Of a stretch of 64,000 nucleotides of DNA, positions 33,556-40,990 are shown piece after piece. Source of the stretch: UBA1227 sp045629305. GTDB taxonomy: Bacteria > Bacillota > Clostridia > Oscillospirales > Acutalibacteraceae. How positions within the stretch are numbered: position 1 is the first letter of the stretch; every line of letters starts with the position of its first letter. The position numbers and the translations under genes are program-made. The notes beneath the pieces are model-generated. The model saw only the letters and a list, made by a program, of their open reading frames with translations. It did no database searches and was not told the DNA's origin. Where the stretch lies: positions 1 through 64,000 of the forward strand of contig JAZQQZ010000015.1 in NCBI GenBank assembly GCA_045629305.1, given 5' to 3'.

Positions 33556-36500
33556 ATGATTTTAAAGACACTTGAAATGCAAGGATTTAAGTCCTTCCCT
33601 GACAAGACTGTTCTCGGTTTTGACAACGGAATGACTGCTGTTGTCGGCCCGAATGGTTCCGGCAAGAGTAACATATCCGATGCAGTCCGCTGGGTTCTCG
33701 GTGAGCAGTCAACGAAGAACCTCCGTGGTGCCAAAATGGAAGATGTTATCTTCGGTGGAACTAAGATCCGTAAGGCTCTCGGTTACGCCGAAGTTACTTT
33801 GCGTCTTGATAATAGAGATAGAAGTCTTGCGAACGACAATGATGAAGTTGCAATCACAAGACGCTATTATCGCTCAGGCGAAAGTGAATACAAAATTAAT
33901 GATGAGGTTGTACGTCTTCGTGATGTCAACGAACTCTTCATGGATACAGGCCTTGGTCGAGACGGTTATTCTATCGTCAGCCAGGGTAAGGTTGCCGACA
34001 TGGTCTCTGTTAAGTCGAAAGAGCGCCGTGATATGCTCGAAGAGGCAGCAGGTATCTCCCACTTCCGTTATAGACGTACAGACGCCATGCGTCGTCTGGA
34101 CCAGACAGAGGAGAACCTCATTCGTCTTCGCGACATACTTGCAGAACTTGAAAGTCGCGTAGGCCCACTCAAGATTCAAAGTGAGAAGGCAGAACAATTC
34201 CTCGTTCTTGCCGAGGAGAAGAAGGCACTTGAAATCAGCCTTTGGCTCTTCACCATTGATTCACTTAAAGACAAGCTCCGTGACCAGGAGCACAAGATTG
34301 AAATTTCGAATGCACAATATACAGCAGCAGTTGAAGAACTCGAAGAGATTGAGAAGAAGACAGATGCTATTATCACCCGCTCACAGGAGATTACTTGTGA
34401 GATAGAGGAGATAAGGAATTCTATGTCTCAATCTGATGAAGAAGTTGCTGAACTCACAGCGAAGATCGCTGTAGACGAGAACTCTATCGAGCACAACAAC
34501 CAGTCAATAGAGCGCATCAAGAAAGATATGGAAACCGCAACTGGTGAACGTGCTGAAACTGAGGAGAAGATAAAAGAGACCGAGGAGAAGATTGCCGCTC
34601 TTGAAGCAGAGATTGCGAAGAAGCAAGAGGAACTCGGTGCACTCACAGTTGATACAGATAGCATTGTAAAAGCAGATGATGAGAACTCTGACAAGATAAC
34701 AGAACTCACAACGGAACACAGCAATATCTTAGAGCAGATTGCTGATATAAGAGTTAAGAAGTCTGCGGCTCTATCCGGTAAGGAAGAGATTTCCACAAGA
34801 AATGAAAATGTTGATCAGAACCGTCTTGAGAGACAGGAGATAATCGATAAGTTCAAGGCTGAGAAGAACAAGGCAGAGAAGGAACTTGACGATTGTCTTG
34901 ATACAGTTACAAGCCTAACTAACTCAATAAACGGATATAAACTTCGCGTTGAGAAGAGAAACGAAAAGTTCGAAGCTCAGAAGGCTGAGGTTGAGACCAA
35001 GAGAATTGAGGTCTCATCTCTCGAGGAGAGAATCCGTATGCTCGAGGAACTCGAGAAGAATATGGATGGCTACTCTGGAAGTGTTAGAGCCGTTATAAAA
35101 GAGGGTAAGCATGGTAGACTCTCTGGTATTCACGGCACAATCTCTCAACTTATAAATGTTCCAGACAAATATGCAACAGCAATAGAGACAGCCCTTGGCG
35201 CAGTAATTCAGCATGTAGTTGTTGACAGCGATGCTGATGCTAAGAAGGCGGTTAAATATCTTAAAGAAACGAAGGGTGGCCGTGCCACATTCCTTCCGAT
35301 TGCGACAATCAAGTCCAAGCCTCTCGATGAGAAAGGACTTGATGATTGCGTTGGATATATCGACCTCGCAAGTAACCTTGTCAAGACTGACAAGAAATAT
35401 AGCGAGGTAGTAGAGGCACAGCTCTGCCGCACAATCGTCGTTGAAGATATCGATTGTGCTATCGCAATCGGTAAGAAATACAATCACAGATTTAAGATTG
35501 TTACCCTCGATGGACAGGTAATCAATGCCGGCGGTTCAATCACCGGTGGTTCTAAGGTTCAGAATGCAGGAATGCTTTCACGCTCTGGTAGCATTGATGA
35601 TTGCAAGAAGAAACTCGAGGACGAGAAGAAGAATCTCGTAACTCTTGAGGATGCATTCAAAGTTACAACTGAAGAACTTTCCAAAGCGAAGGCAGATCTC
35701 ATAGCAGCAGAAGCAGACCTTACAACTGCCAACGAGGAGAAGGTAAGATGCGAGAGCGCATTGAAGCTTGTCGAAGGACAGCTTCAGAGTGTGCTTGATA
35801 CAGTTCGCGAACTCGATGAGGAACAGGCGAATGCCGAGGTTCGTATTGAAGAGTTCGAGAAGATTGTAAGGGCTGCCGACAAAGAGGAAGCAGCACTTAA
35901 CAAGAGAGCAAAAGAGATTGAGGATGAAATTGCCGAACTCACAGGAAGCAAGGAAGAACTCCATGCAAAGCGTGAGGAGATGGCAGATAAAGCCAACCAA
36001 ATCAACCTTGATATACTTGCACTCACCAAAGATGCTCAGGCTAACCGCGATATAATCGCAGCGTTCAAAGCAGCAAGCGACTCTGAGACAAGCCGTGAGG
36101 ATGAACTCGCAGCTGAGATCAAAGTCTTCGAAGATCTCAACGCCTCAGCCGAGGCGGAGATTGCAGAGCTTCGCGAGAAGGTTCAAGCATCAAAGGATAA
36201 GAATACAAACGCAGAGCAGCGCATCGCTGATTTGACAGAGGAGCGCCAGAAGGCAGAGGCAGATTCTGCAGCCCTTCGTCAGCTCGAGAGAGACAAGACA
36301 ACAATGCGTGAGCATCTCTCGGGAGATCTTGCAAGACTCACTGAGCAGAAGGCAAATATGCTCCGTGAGTATGAGGAGACAGAGAACCGTCTCTTCGAGG
36401 AGTATCAGCTCACAAGACGTGAGGCAGCAGAGATTGCTGACCCAGCTGAGAATCCTAAGGAGACCAAGACAAGCCTTTCAGAGGTTAAGAATAAAATCAA

Positions 36501-37125
36501 GGCACTCGGTTCAGTCAATGTCGGTGCTATTGAAGAATACAAGGAAGTATCTGAGCGTTATGAATTTATGAGCACTCAGATTTCCGATATTGAAGTATCT
36601 AAGGCAGAACTTATTAAGCTTATTGAAGAACTTACATCTAACATGTCACTTCAGTTCCGTGAGCAGTTTGCCAAGATTAATAAAGCATTCGGTGAGACAT
36701 TTGTCGAACTCTTCGACGGTGGTAAAGCTGAACTTCTTCTTGAGAATGAACTCGACATACTCGAGTCACCTATCGAGATTAAGGTACAGCCACCAGGAAA
36801 GAACGTACAGAATATCGACCTTCTCTCAGGTGGTGAGAAAGGACTTTCAGCAATTGCACTTCTCTTCGCAATTCTTAAAGTTACACCAGCACCATTCTGT
36901 ATCTTCGATGAGGTAGAGGCTGCACTTGATGATGTAAACGTTACACGTTACGCACAATATGTTCGCCGTATGACAAGCAACACCCAGTTCATTCTCATCA
37001 CACACCGTCGTGGTACGATGGAGGAATCAGATATCCTCTACGGTGTAACGATGCAGGAGGAAGGCGTATCTAAGCTTCTCGAACTTAAGACAGCCGAGAT
37101 GGCGAAGAAACTTAGTCTTAGCTAA
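33556..37125 (+). CDS. smc: Chromosome segregation ATPase SMC
   Basis: SMC is the core of bacterial condensin, loaded at parS by ParB and working with ScpA and ScpB. The 1189-residue protein has Walker A (GPNGSGKSNISDAV, residues 33-46), a first long coiled coil (about 165-500), the hinge (about 510-670, with GYSGSVRAVIKEG and GRATFLP), and a second coiled coil to about 1020. The head closes with the signature LLSGGEKGLSAIAL and Walker B FCIFDEVEAALDD. It lies between rnc and ftsY, the conserved Firmicutes location, and connects functionally to parAB and parS near oriC. Confidence 0.98.
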   Translation: MILKTLEMQGFKSFPDKTVLGFDNGMTAVVGPNGSGKSNISDAVRWVLGEQSTKNLRGAKMEDVIFGGTKIRKALGYAEVTLRLDNRDRSLANDNDEVAITRRYYRSGESEYKINDEVVRLRDVNELFMDTGLGRDGYSIVSQGKVADMVSVKSKERRDMLEEAAGISHFRYRRTDAMRRLDQTEENLIRLRDILAELESRVGPLKIQSEKAEQFLVLAEEKKALEISLWLFTIDSLKDKLRDQEHKIEISNAQYTAAVEELEEIEKKTDAIITRSQEITCEIEEIRNSMSQSDEEVAELTAKIAVDENSIEHNNQSIERIKKDMETATGERAETEEKIKETEEKIAALEAEIAKKQEELGALTVDTDSIVKADDENSDKITELTTEHSNILEQIADIRVKKSAALSGKEEISTRNENVDQNRLERQEIIDKFKAEKNKAEKELDDCLDTVTSLTNSINGYKLRVEKRNEKFEAQKAEVETKRIEVSSLEERIRMLEELEKNMDGYSGSVRAVIKEGKHGRLSGIHGTISQLINVPDKYATAIETALGAVIQHVVVDSDADAKKAVKYLKETKGGRATFLPIATIKSKPLDEKGLDDCVGYIDLASNLVKTDKKYSEVVEAQLCRTIVVEDIDCAIAIGKKYNHRFKIVTLDGQVINAGGSITGGSKVQNAGMLSRSGSIDDCKKKLEDEKKNLVTLEDAFKVTTEELSKAKADLIAAEADLTTANEEKVRCESALKLVEGQLQSVLDTVRELDEEQANAEVRIEEFEKIVRAADKEEAALNKRAKEIEDEIAELTGSKEELHAKREEMADKANQINLDILALTKDAQANRDIIAAFKAASDSETSREDELAAEIKVFEDLNASAEAEIAELREKVQASKDKNTNAEQRIADLTEERQKAEADSAALRQLERDKTTMREHLSGDLARLTEQKANMLREYEETENRLFEEYQLTRREAAEIADPAENPKETKTSLSEVKNKIKALGSVNVGAIEEYKEVSERYEFMSTQISDIEVSKAELIKLIEELTSNMSLQFREQFAKINKAFGETFVELFDGGKAELLLENELDILESPIEIKVQPPGKNVQNIDLLSGGEKGLSAIALLFAILKVTPAPFCIFDEVEAALDDVNVTRYAQYVRRMTSNTQFILITHRRGTMEESDILYGVTMQEEGVSKLLELKTAEMAKKLSLS

Positions 37126-37138
37126 AGGAGAATAAGAC

Positions 37139-38455
37139 GTGGGACTTTTTAACAGAAAGATAAGCAAGGGTATGAAGAAAACCAGAGATCAATTCTCTGG
37201 CAATATCGATAACGTACTCGACGCTTTTGATGAAATTGGTGACGAACTTTATGATGAGCTCACAGAAGTGCTCATTATGGGTGATGTAGGTGTATCCACA
37301 TCCGCCTTCATTGTTGACGAGGTTAAAGATAGAGTCGGCAAGAAGGGAATCAAGCATCCAGCAGAGGTTCGCACAGTAATTAAAGAGGTTGTTGCCGAGA
37401 TGCTCGGTGAGGACCAGAAGATAGATTTCGTTACAACACCTGCAATCATTTTGGTTGTCGGTGTAAACGGAGTTGGTAAGACGACAACCATCGGAAAGAT
37501 GGCACATTATTTCAAGGAGCAGGGCAAGAAAGTAATTGTCGGTGCAGCCGATACTTTCCGTGCCGCTGCCATTGATCAGCTTGAGATTTGGACAGAACGC
37601 GCAGGCGTTGAAATCGTCAAGCACAAAGAGGGTGCCGACCCTGCTGCAGTTGTATTTGATACCATCGGCGCAGGCGTTGCCAGAAATGCCGATGTCATCA
37701 TTGTTGATACAGCGGGTCGTCTTCACAACAAGAAGAATCTCATGGAAGAGCTCAATAAGATCTACCGTGTAATCGATAGAGAACTTCCATATTCTGACCG
37801 TGAAATTTTCCTCGTTCTTGATGCAACAACAGGACAGAATGCAATCAGCCAGGCCAAAGAGTTTATGGGCGTAACAGAAGTATCTGGTATTGTTCTCACC
37901 AAGCTTGATGGTACTGCAAGAGGTGGCGTTGTACTCTCAATCAAGAATGATTTGAAACTTCCGGTTAAGTTCATAGGTGTAGGAGAAGGTCTTGATGACC
38001 TCCAGCCTTTCTCTGCCGAGACATTCGCAGCAAGTCTCTTCGATATAGAGAAAGAGGAAGACGCATCCAACTATGAGCCAATCATCACAGTAAACGAGGA
38101 GCGTCTCGCACGCGATAAGGCTGAGGCCGCAGCAAGAGAAGTTGCTCGTCAAGAGGAAGAGGCAAGACTTGCTGCAGAGCAGGCTGCTAAGGAAGCAGAA
38201 GAAAAAGCCGCTGCAGAGCAGGCTGCTAAGGAAGCAGAAGAAAAAGCCGCTGCAGAGCAGGCTGCTAAGGAAGCAGAAGAAAAGGCTGCTGCAGAGCAGG
38301 CTGCTAAAGAAGCAGAAGAAGCAGCTAAGGCAACCGAGGAACCAGTTCCAGAAGAGCCGGCAGAGAAAGAGGAGCCAGTTCCAGAGAAGAAACCTGACAA
38401 GCCAAAGAAATCCTTCTGGAGCAATCTCTTTGGTTCTGGGGAGTACATGGGATGA
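37139..38455 (+). CDS. ftsY: Signal recognition particle receptor FtsY
   Basis: FtsY is the membrane receptor that docks SRP-ribosome complexes at the Sec translocon. Starting at GTG (37139), residues 1-300 are the compact NG domain: an N domain directly at the N-terminus, then GTPase motifs GVNGVGKTTTIGK, DTFRAAA, DTAGRLH and TKLDG, and the closing GEGLDDLQPF. After it comes an unusual C-terminal extension of about 136 residues. It is Ala/Glu/Lys-rich, with a 13-residue unit (AAEQAAKEAEEKA) repeated four times, then a Pro/Glu segment, and an aromatic end (KKSFWSNLFGSGEY). Long acidic extensions of FtsY are normally N-terminal. It overlaps rdgB by 4 nt. Confidence 0.95.
   Translation: MGLFNRKISKGMKKTRDQFSGNIDNVLDAFDEIGDELYDELTEVLIMGDVGVSTSAFIVDEVKDRVGKKGIKHPAEVRTVIKEVVAEMLGEDQKIDFVTTPAIILVVGVNGVGKTTTIGKMAHYFKEQGKKVIVGAADTFRAAAIDQLEIWTERAGVEIVKHKEGADPAAVVFDTIGAGVARNADVIIVDTAGRLHNKKNLMEELNKIYRVIDRELPYSDREIFLVLDATTGQNAISQAKEFMGVTEVSGIVLTKLDGTARGGVVLSIKNDLKLPVKFIGVGEGLDDLQPFSAETFAASLFDIEKEEDASNYEPIITVNEERLARDKAEAAAREVARQEEEARLAAEQAAKEAEEKAAAEQAAKEAEEKAAAEQAAKEAEEKAAAEQAAKEAEEAAKATEEPVPEEPAEKEEPVPEKKPDKPKKSFWSNLFGSGEYMG
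38171..38326 (+). repeat. 39-bp tandem repeat, four copies, within ftsY
   Basis: Four consecutive 39-nt units start at 38171, 38210, 38249 and 38288. Each encodes A-A-E-Q-A-A-K-E-A-E-E-K-A or a close variant. Copies 1 and 2 appear identical and copies 3 and 4 differ slightly at their ends, so the array probably grew by recent slippage or unequal exchange and may vary between strains. Confidence 0.93.
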
Positions 38456-39069
38456 TTTTTTTACTCGCAACATCCAACAAGGATAAGATGATTGAATTCG
38501 CAAGAATTCTTCAGACACTTGATATAGAAGTGAAAATTCCAAGCGAGCTTGGTCTTGATCTCCCTGAGGTTGAGGAGACAGGTTCTACATTTGTAGAGAA
38601 CGCTCTTCTCAAAGCAGAGAGTGGGGCTAAGTTCTCAGGACTTCCTACACTTGCCGATGATTCAGGTATATGTGTAGATGCACTTGATGGTGCGCCAGGT
38701 ATCTACTCCGCACGTTATAGTGGAGACGAAGAGGGCGCACGTATTGATAAGAATAAGGCTAACAATTTGAAATTGCTTCGTGAACTTTCTGGTGTGCCTT
38801 TTGAAAATAGGACTGCACACTACACATGTGCAGTTGCATGTGTGATGCCAGATGGTAGAAAGTTCACAGTTGAAGGATATTGCTACGGACATATCGCAAC
38901 CGAAGAGATTGGAGAGAATGGATTTGGTTATGACCCGCTCTTTATTGTTGATGATGTTCCGGGAAATCTCACCTTCGGTCAACTTCCAGCAGAGGTGAAG
39001 GATGAGAAGAGTCATAGGAGTTGCGCAATTCATATGATGTGCGACGTTCTAAAAAAAGAGGTTTTATGA
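38452..39069 (+). CDS. rdgB: XTP/dITP diphosphatase (RdgB/HAM1)
   Basis: This enzyme removes deaminated purine nucleotides (XTP, dITP) before they enter DNA or RNA. The 205-residue protein has the substrate motif ATSNKDKMIEF at its N-terminus, the metal-binding LPTLADDSGICVDALDGAPGIYSARYSG, and a C-terminal GYDPLFIVDD and SHR motif (KSHRSCA). It is coupled to ftsY by an ATGA overlap and to the following CRM-domain gene. Confidence 0.95.
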   Translation: MIFLLATSNKDKMIEFARILQTLDIEVKIPSELGLDLPEVEETGSTFVENALLKAESGAKFSGLPTLADDSGICVDALDGAPGIYSARYSGDEEGARIDKNKANNLKLLRELSGVPFENRTAHYTCAVACVMPDGRKFTVEGYCYGHIATEEIGENGFGYDPLFIVDDVPGNLTFGQLPAEVKDEKSHRSCAIHMMCDVLKKEVL

Positions 39070-39443
39070 TGACAAGTAAGGAAAGAGCAAAATTTAGAGC
39101 AGAGGCACACGATCTCACTCCAGCTTTTCAGATAGGTAAGTATGGTGTAACTGAGCCAGTTATTGCTCAGACAGAAGAGGTTCTCGATGCGAAGGAACTT
39201 ATCAAAGTGAAAGTTCTTCTCGACACATGTCCAGAGACACCGAGAGAGGTTGCCGACAAGCTCAGTGCTAAGACAGGTGCAGATGTAATTTCTGTTATTG
39301 GCGGCGTTGTAACTCTTTATCGTTACAGCGAGCCACTTCATGAGAAGCAGATAAAGAAGGCAGCAAATATTAAGCGCGCCAAGAAAGTTGCCGCAAGTAA
39401 TAATTACGGCGGTAGATACGATAAAGAGAAGAAGTTTAAGTAA
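39066..39443 (+). CDS. yhbY: CRM-domain RNA-binding protein YhbY
   Basis: YhbY-type proteins carry a single CRM domain and associate with pre-50S ribosomal particles. The core KERAKFRAEAHDLTPAFQIGKYGVTEPVIAQ and the conserved GVVTLYRYS at the end of the domain are clear, followed by a basic tail. Two adjacent ATGs (39066 and 39069) are possible: the first overlaps the rdgB stop, and the second has the better spacing from GAGG. In Firmicutes it commonly neighbours nadD, as here. Confidence 0.92.
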   Translation: MMTSKERAKFRAEAHDLTPAFQIGKYGVTEPVIAQTEEVLDAKELIKVKVLLDTCPETPREVADKLSAKTGADVISVIGGVVTLYRYSEPLHEKQIKKAANIKRAKKVAASNNYGGRYDKEKKFK

Positions 39444-39454
39444 GAGGATAATTC

Positions 39455-40066
39455 GTGAAAAGAGTTGGAATTTTCGGAGGCACATACAACCCTCCACATC
39501 TAGGACATCTTAATATTGTTTCTAAGTTCGTGGAAGAGTATGAACTGGATCTCCTTTTAATTATTCCAACTTATATTCCTCCACATAAAGAGACACTGGA
39601 CCTCGCACCAACTGATGCGAGAATTGAGATGTGCAAGCGCACATTCAAAGATCCGGTGTATGAGGTCTCGACGATAGAGATAGATAGACAAGGAAAGAGT
39701 TATACATATGACACCTTGATTGAGCTCAAGGGATTATATAAGGATGCAGAGTTCTTCTTCCTATGTGGTGACGATATGTTGTTGTCGCTTCACAATGGAT
39801 GGTTTAGGCCGAATAAGATTCTCGACATGTGTACGATAGTGTCGGCTTGTCGTTCTGACGAGTGTGATGTTTCAATGCTTGAAAATTACGCCAAAGAACA
39901 TTTCCCGGCAGAATATGCAGAGGGAAAGATAAAGTTTATGATGACACCACCGTATGAACTCTCTTCAACTGAGATAAGGGAGAAGAGAAAAGCGGGAGAA
40001 ACCATAGAGGGACTTGTGTCGGATGAAACACTTGAATATATCTTGTCGGAGGGACTATATAAATGA
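39455..40066 (+). CDS. nadD: Nicotinate-nucleotide adenylyltransferase
   Basis: NadD adenylates nicotinate mononucleotide to deamido-NAD in NAD synthesis. The 203-residue protein begins at GTG (39455) behind AAGAGG and shows the nucleotidyltransferase motif GGTYNPPHLGHLNI. It also shows IPTYIPPHKETLDLAPTDARIEM and the C-terminal ISSTEIR-type motif, here LSSTEIREKRKAG. It overlaps yqeK by 4 nt. Confidence 0.96.
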   Translation: MKRVGIFGGTYNPPHLGHLNIVSKFVEEYELDLLLIIPTYIPPHKETLDLAPTDARIEMCKRTFKDPVYEVSTIEIDRQGKSYTYDTLIELKGLYKDAEFFFLCGDDMLLSLHNGWFRPNKILDMCTIVSACRSDECDVSMLENYAKEHFPAEYAEGKIKFMMTPPYELSSTEIREKRKAGETIEGLVSDETLEYILSEGLYK

Positions 40067-40635
40067 TTGAGCGCGAAAATGAATTCATTGAACTTCTAAA
40101 GGTTAAACTGCAGGAGAAGAGATACAATCACTCTCTCAATGTAGCGAAGGCTGCGAAGGCACTTGCAGAGCGTTACAACGAGGATGTCGAGAAGGCATAT
40201 ATCTGTGGCCTTCTTCATGACATTGAGAAAAATTCTCCAGACGAGGAGCAGAAGGAATACATGCTTCGCTTCGAAGATATTCCTGAAGTTGTCGTAAAGA
40301 CACCTAAGCTCTGGCATGCACCAGCGGGAGCTGCGTACATGCGTGACGAGCTCGGTATAACTGACCCGAATATGGTAAATGCGCTCAAGTATCATACGAC
40401 GGCAAGAGCGGGCATGACTATGCTCGAGAAGATTATTTATATTGCAGATTTCATCTCCGATGAAAGAGATTATCCAGGTGTGGACGAGGTCAGAGAAGCA
40501 GCGTTCCGCGACATAAACGAAGCGATTCTTATCGGCACAAGGTTCACTTTGCAGGATCTTTTAGGACAGGATCGCGTAATCAATCAAGATACAATTGATG
40601 CATATAACGAAGTATGCAAAATCTTTAATTACTAA
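40063..40635 (+). CDS. yqeK: HD-domain phosphohydrolase YqeK
   Basis: YqeK is an HD-domain hydrolase reported in Gram-positive bacteria to cleave diadenosine tetraphosphate. The 190-residue protein shows the metal-binding histidines RYNHSLNVAKAAKALAERY and the HD pair in CGLLHDIEKNSP. A later HAPAGAAYMRDELG and KYHTTARAGMTMLEKIIYIADFISDER complete the family pattern. The nadD-yqeK-rsfS order is standard for Firmicutes; no LytR/CpsA gene is inserted here. Confidence 0.92.
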   Translation: MIERENEFIELLKVKLQEKRYNHSLNVAKAAKALAERYNEDVEKAYICGLLHDIEKNSPDEEQKEYMLRFEDIPEVVVKTPKLWHAPAGAAYMRDELGITDPNMVNALKYHTTARAGMTMLEKIIYIADFISDERDYPGVDEVREAAFRDINEAILIGTRFTLQDLLGQDRVINQDTIDAYNEVCKIFNY

Positions 40636-40645
40636 GAGGGATAAG

Positions 40646-40990
40646 ATGACAGCAGAAGAAAAAGTAAAGAAGATTTATGAATTTCTCGACAATAAAAAAG
40701 CAATTGATGTAAAAGTACTAAAGGTCGCAGAACTCACATCACTCGCTGAGTTCTTCGTAATTGCAAATGGTACTTCTACTACACATATTAAGGCTCTCGC
40801 AGACGAGGTCGATTTCCAAATGGAGCAAATCGGCGAGAAGGGCCGTCTCGAAGGCAAGGCATCCGATTGGTTGCTCCTTGACTTCGGAGATGTAATTGCT
40901 CACATTTTTATCGCAGATGCGCGTGAGCATTACAATCTCGAAAAACTTTGGGCAGATGCAAAAGAAATTTCCATGGAGGAGTTGGCATAA
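40646..40990 (+). CDS. rsfS: Ribosomal silencing factor RsfS
   Basis: RsfS (YbeB/Iojap) binds L14 and keeps 50S from joining 30S when nutrients are scarce. The start at ATG 40646 (MTAEEKVKKIYEF) is chosen because AGAGGG precedes it; a longer upstream frame overlaps yqeK and is not conserved. The 114-residue protein shows the family stretches SLAEFFVIANGTSTTHIKALADEV and GKASDWLLLDFGDVIAHIF and an HYNLEKLW motif. It directly abuts leuS. Confidence 0.95.
   Translation: MTAEEKVKKIYEFLDNKKAIDVKVLKVAELTSLAEFFVIANGTSTTHIKALADEVDFQMEQIGEKGRLEGKASDWLLLDFGDVIAHIFIADAREHYNLEKLWADAKEISMEELA

Noticed and set aside
35014..36029. Antisense frames over smc with serine-rich content
   Set aside because: Antisense of coiled-coil codons commonly yields long open frames; nothing else supports them.
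38171..38326. Tandem repeats as a CRISPR array
   Set aside because: Units abut with no spacers and encode in-frame protein repeats in ftsY.
37118..38542. Two 200-codon minus-strand frames over ftsY, with Leu/Cys/Phe-rich repeats
   Set aside because: They arise from the antisense of the ftsY core and its 39-bp repeats; no start signal.
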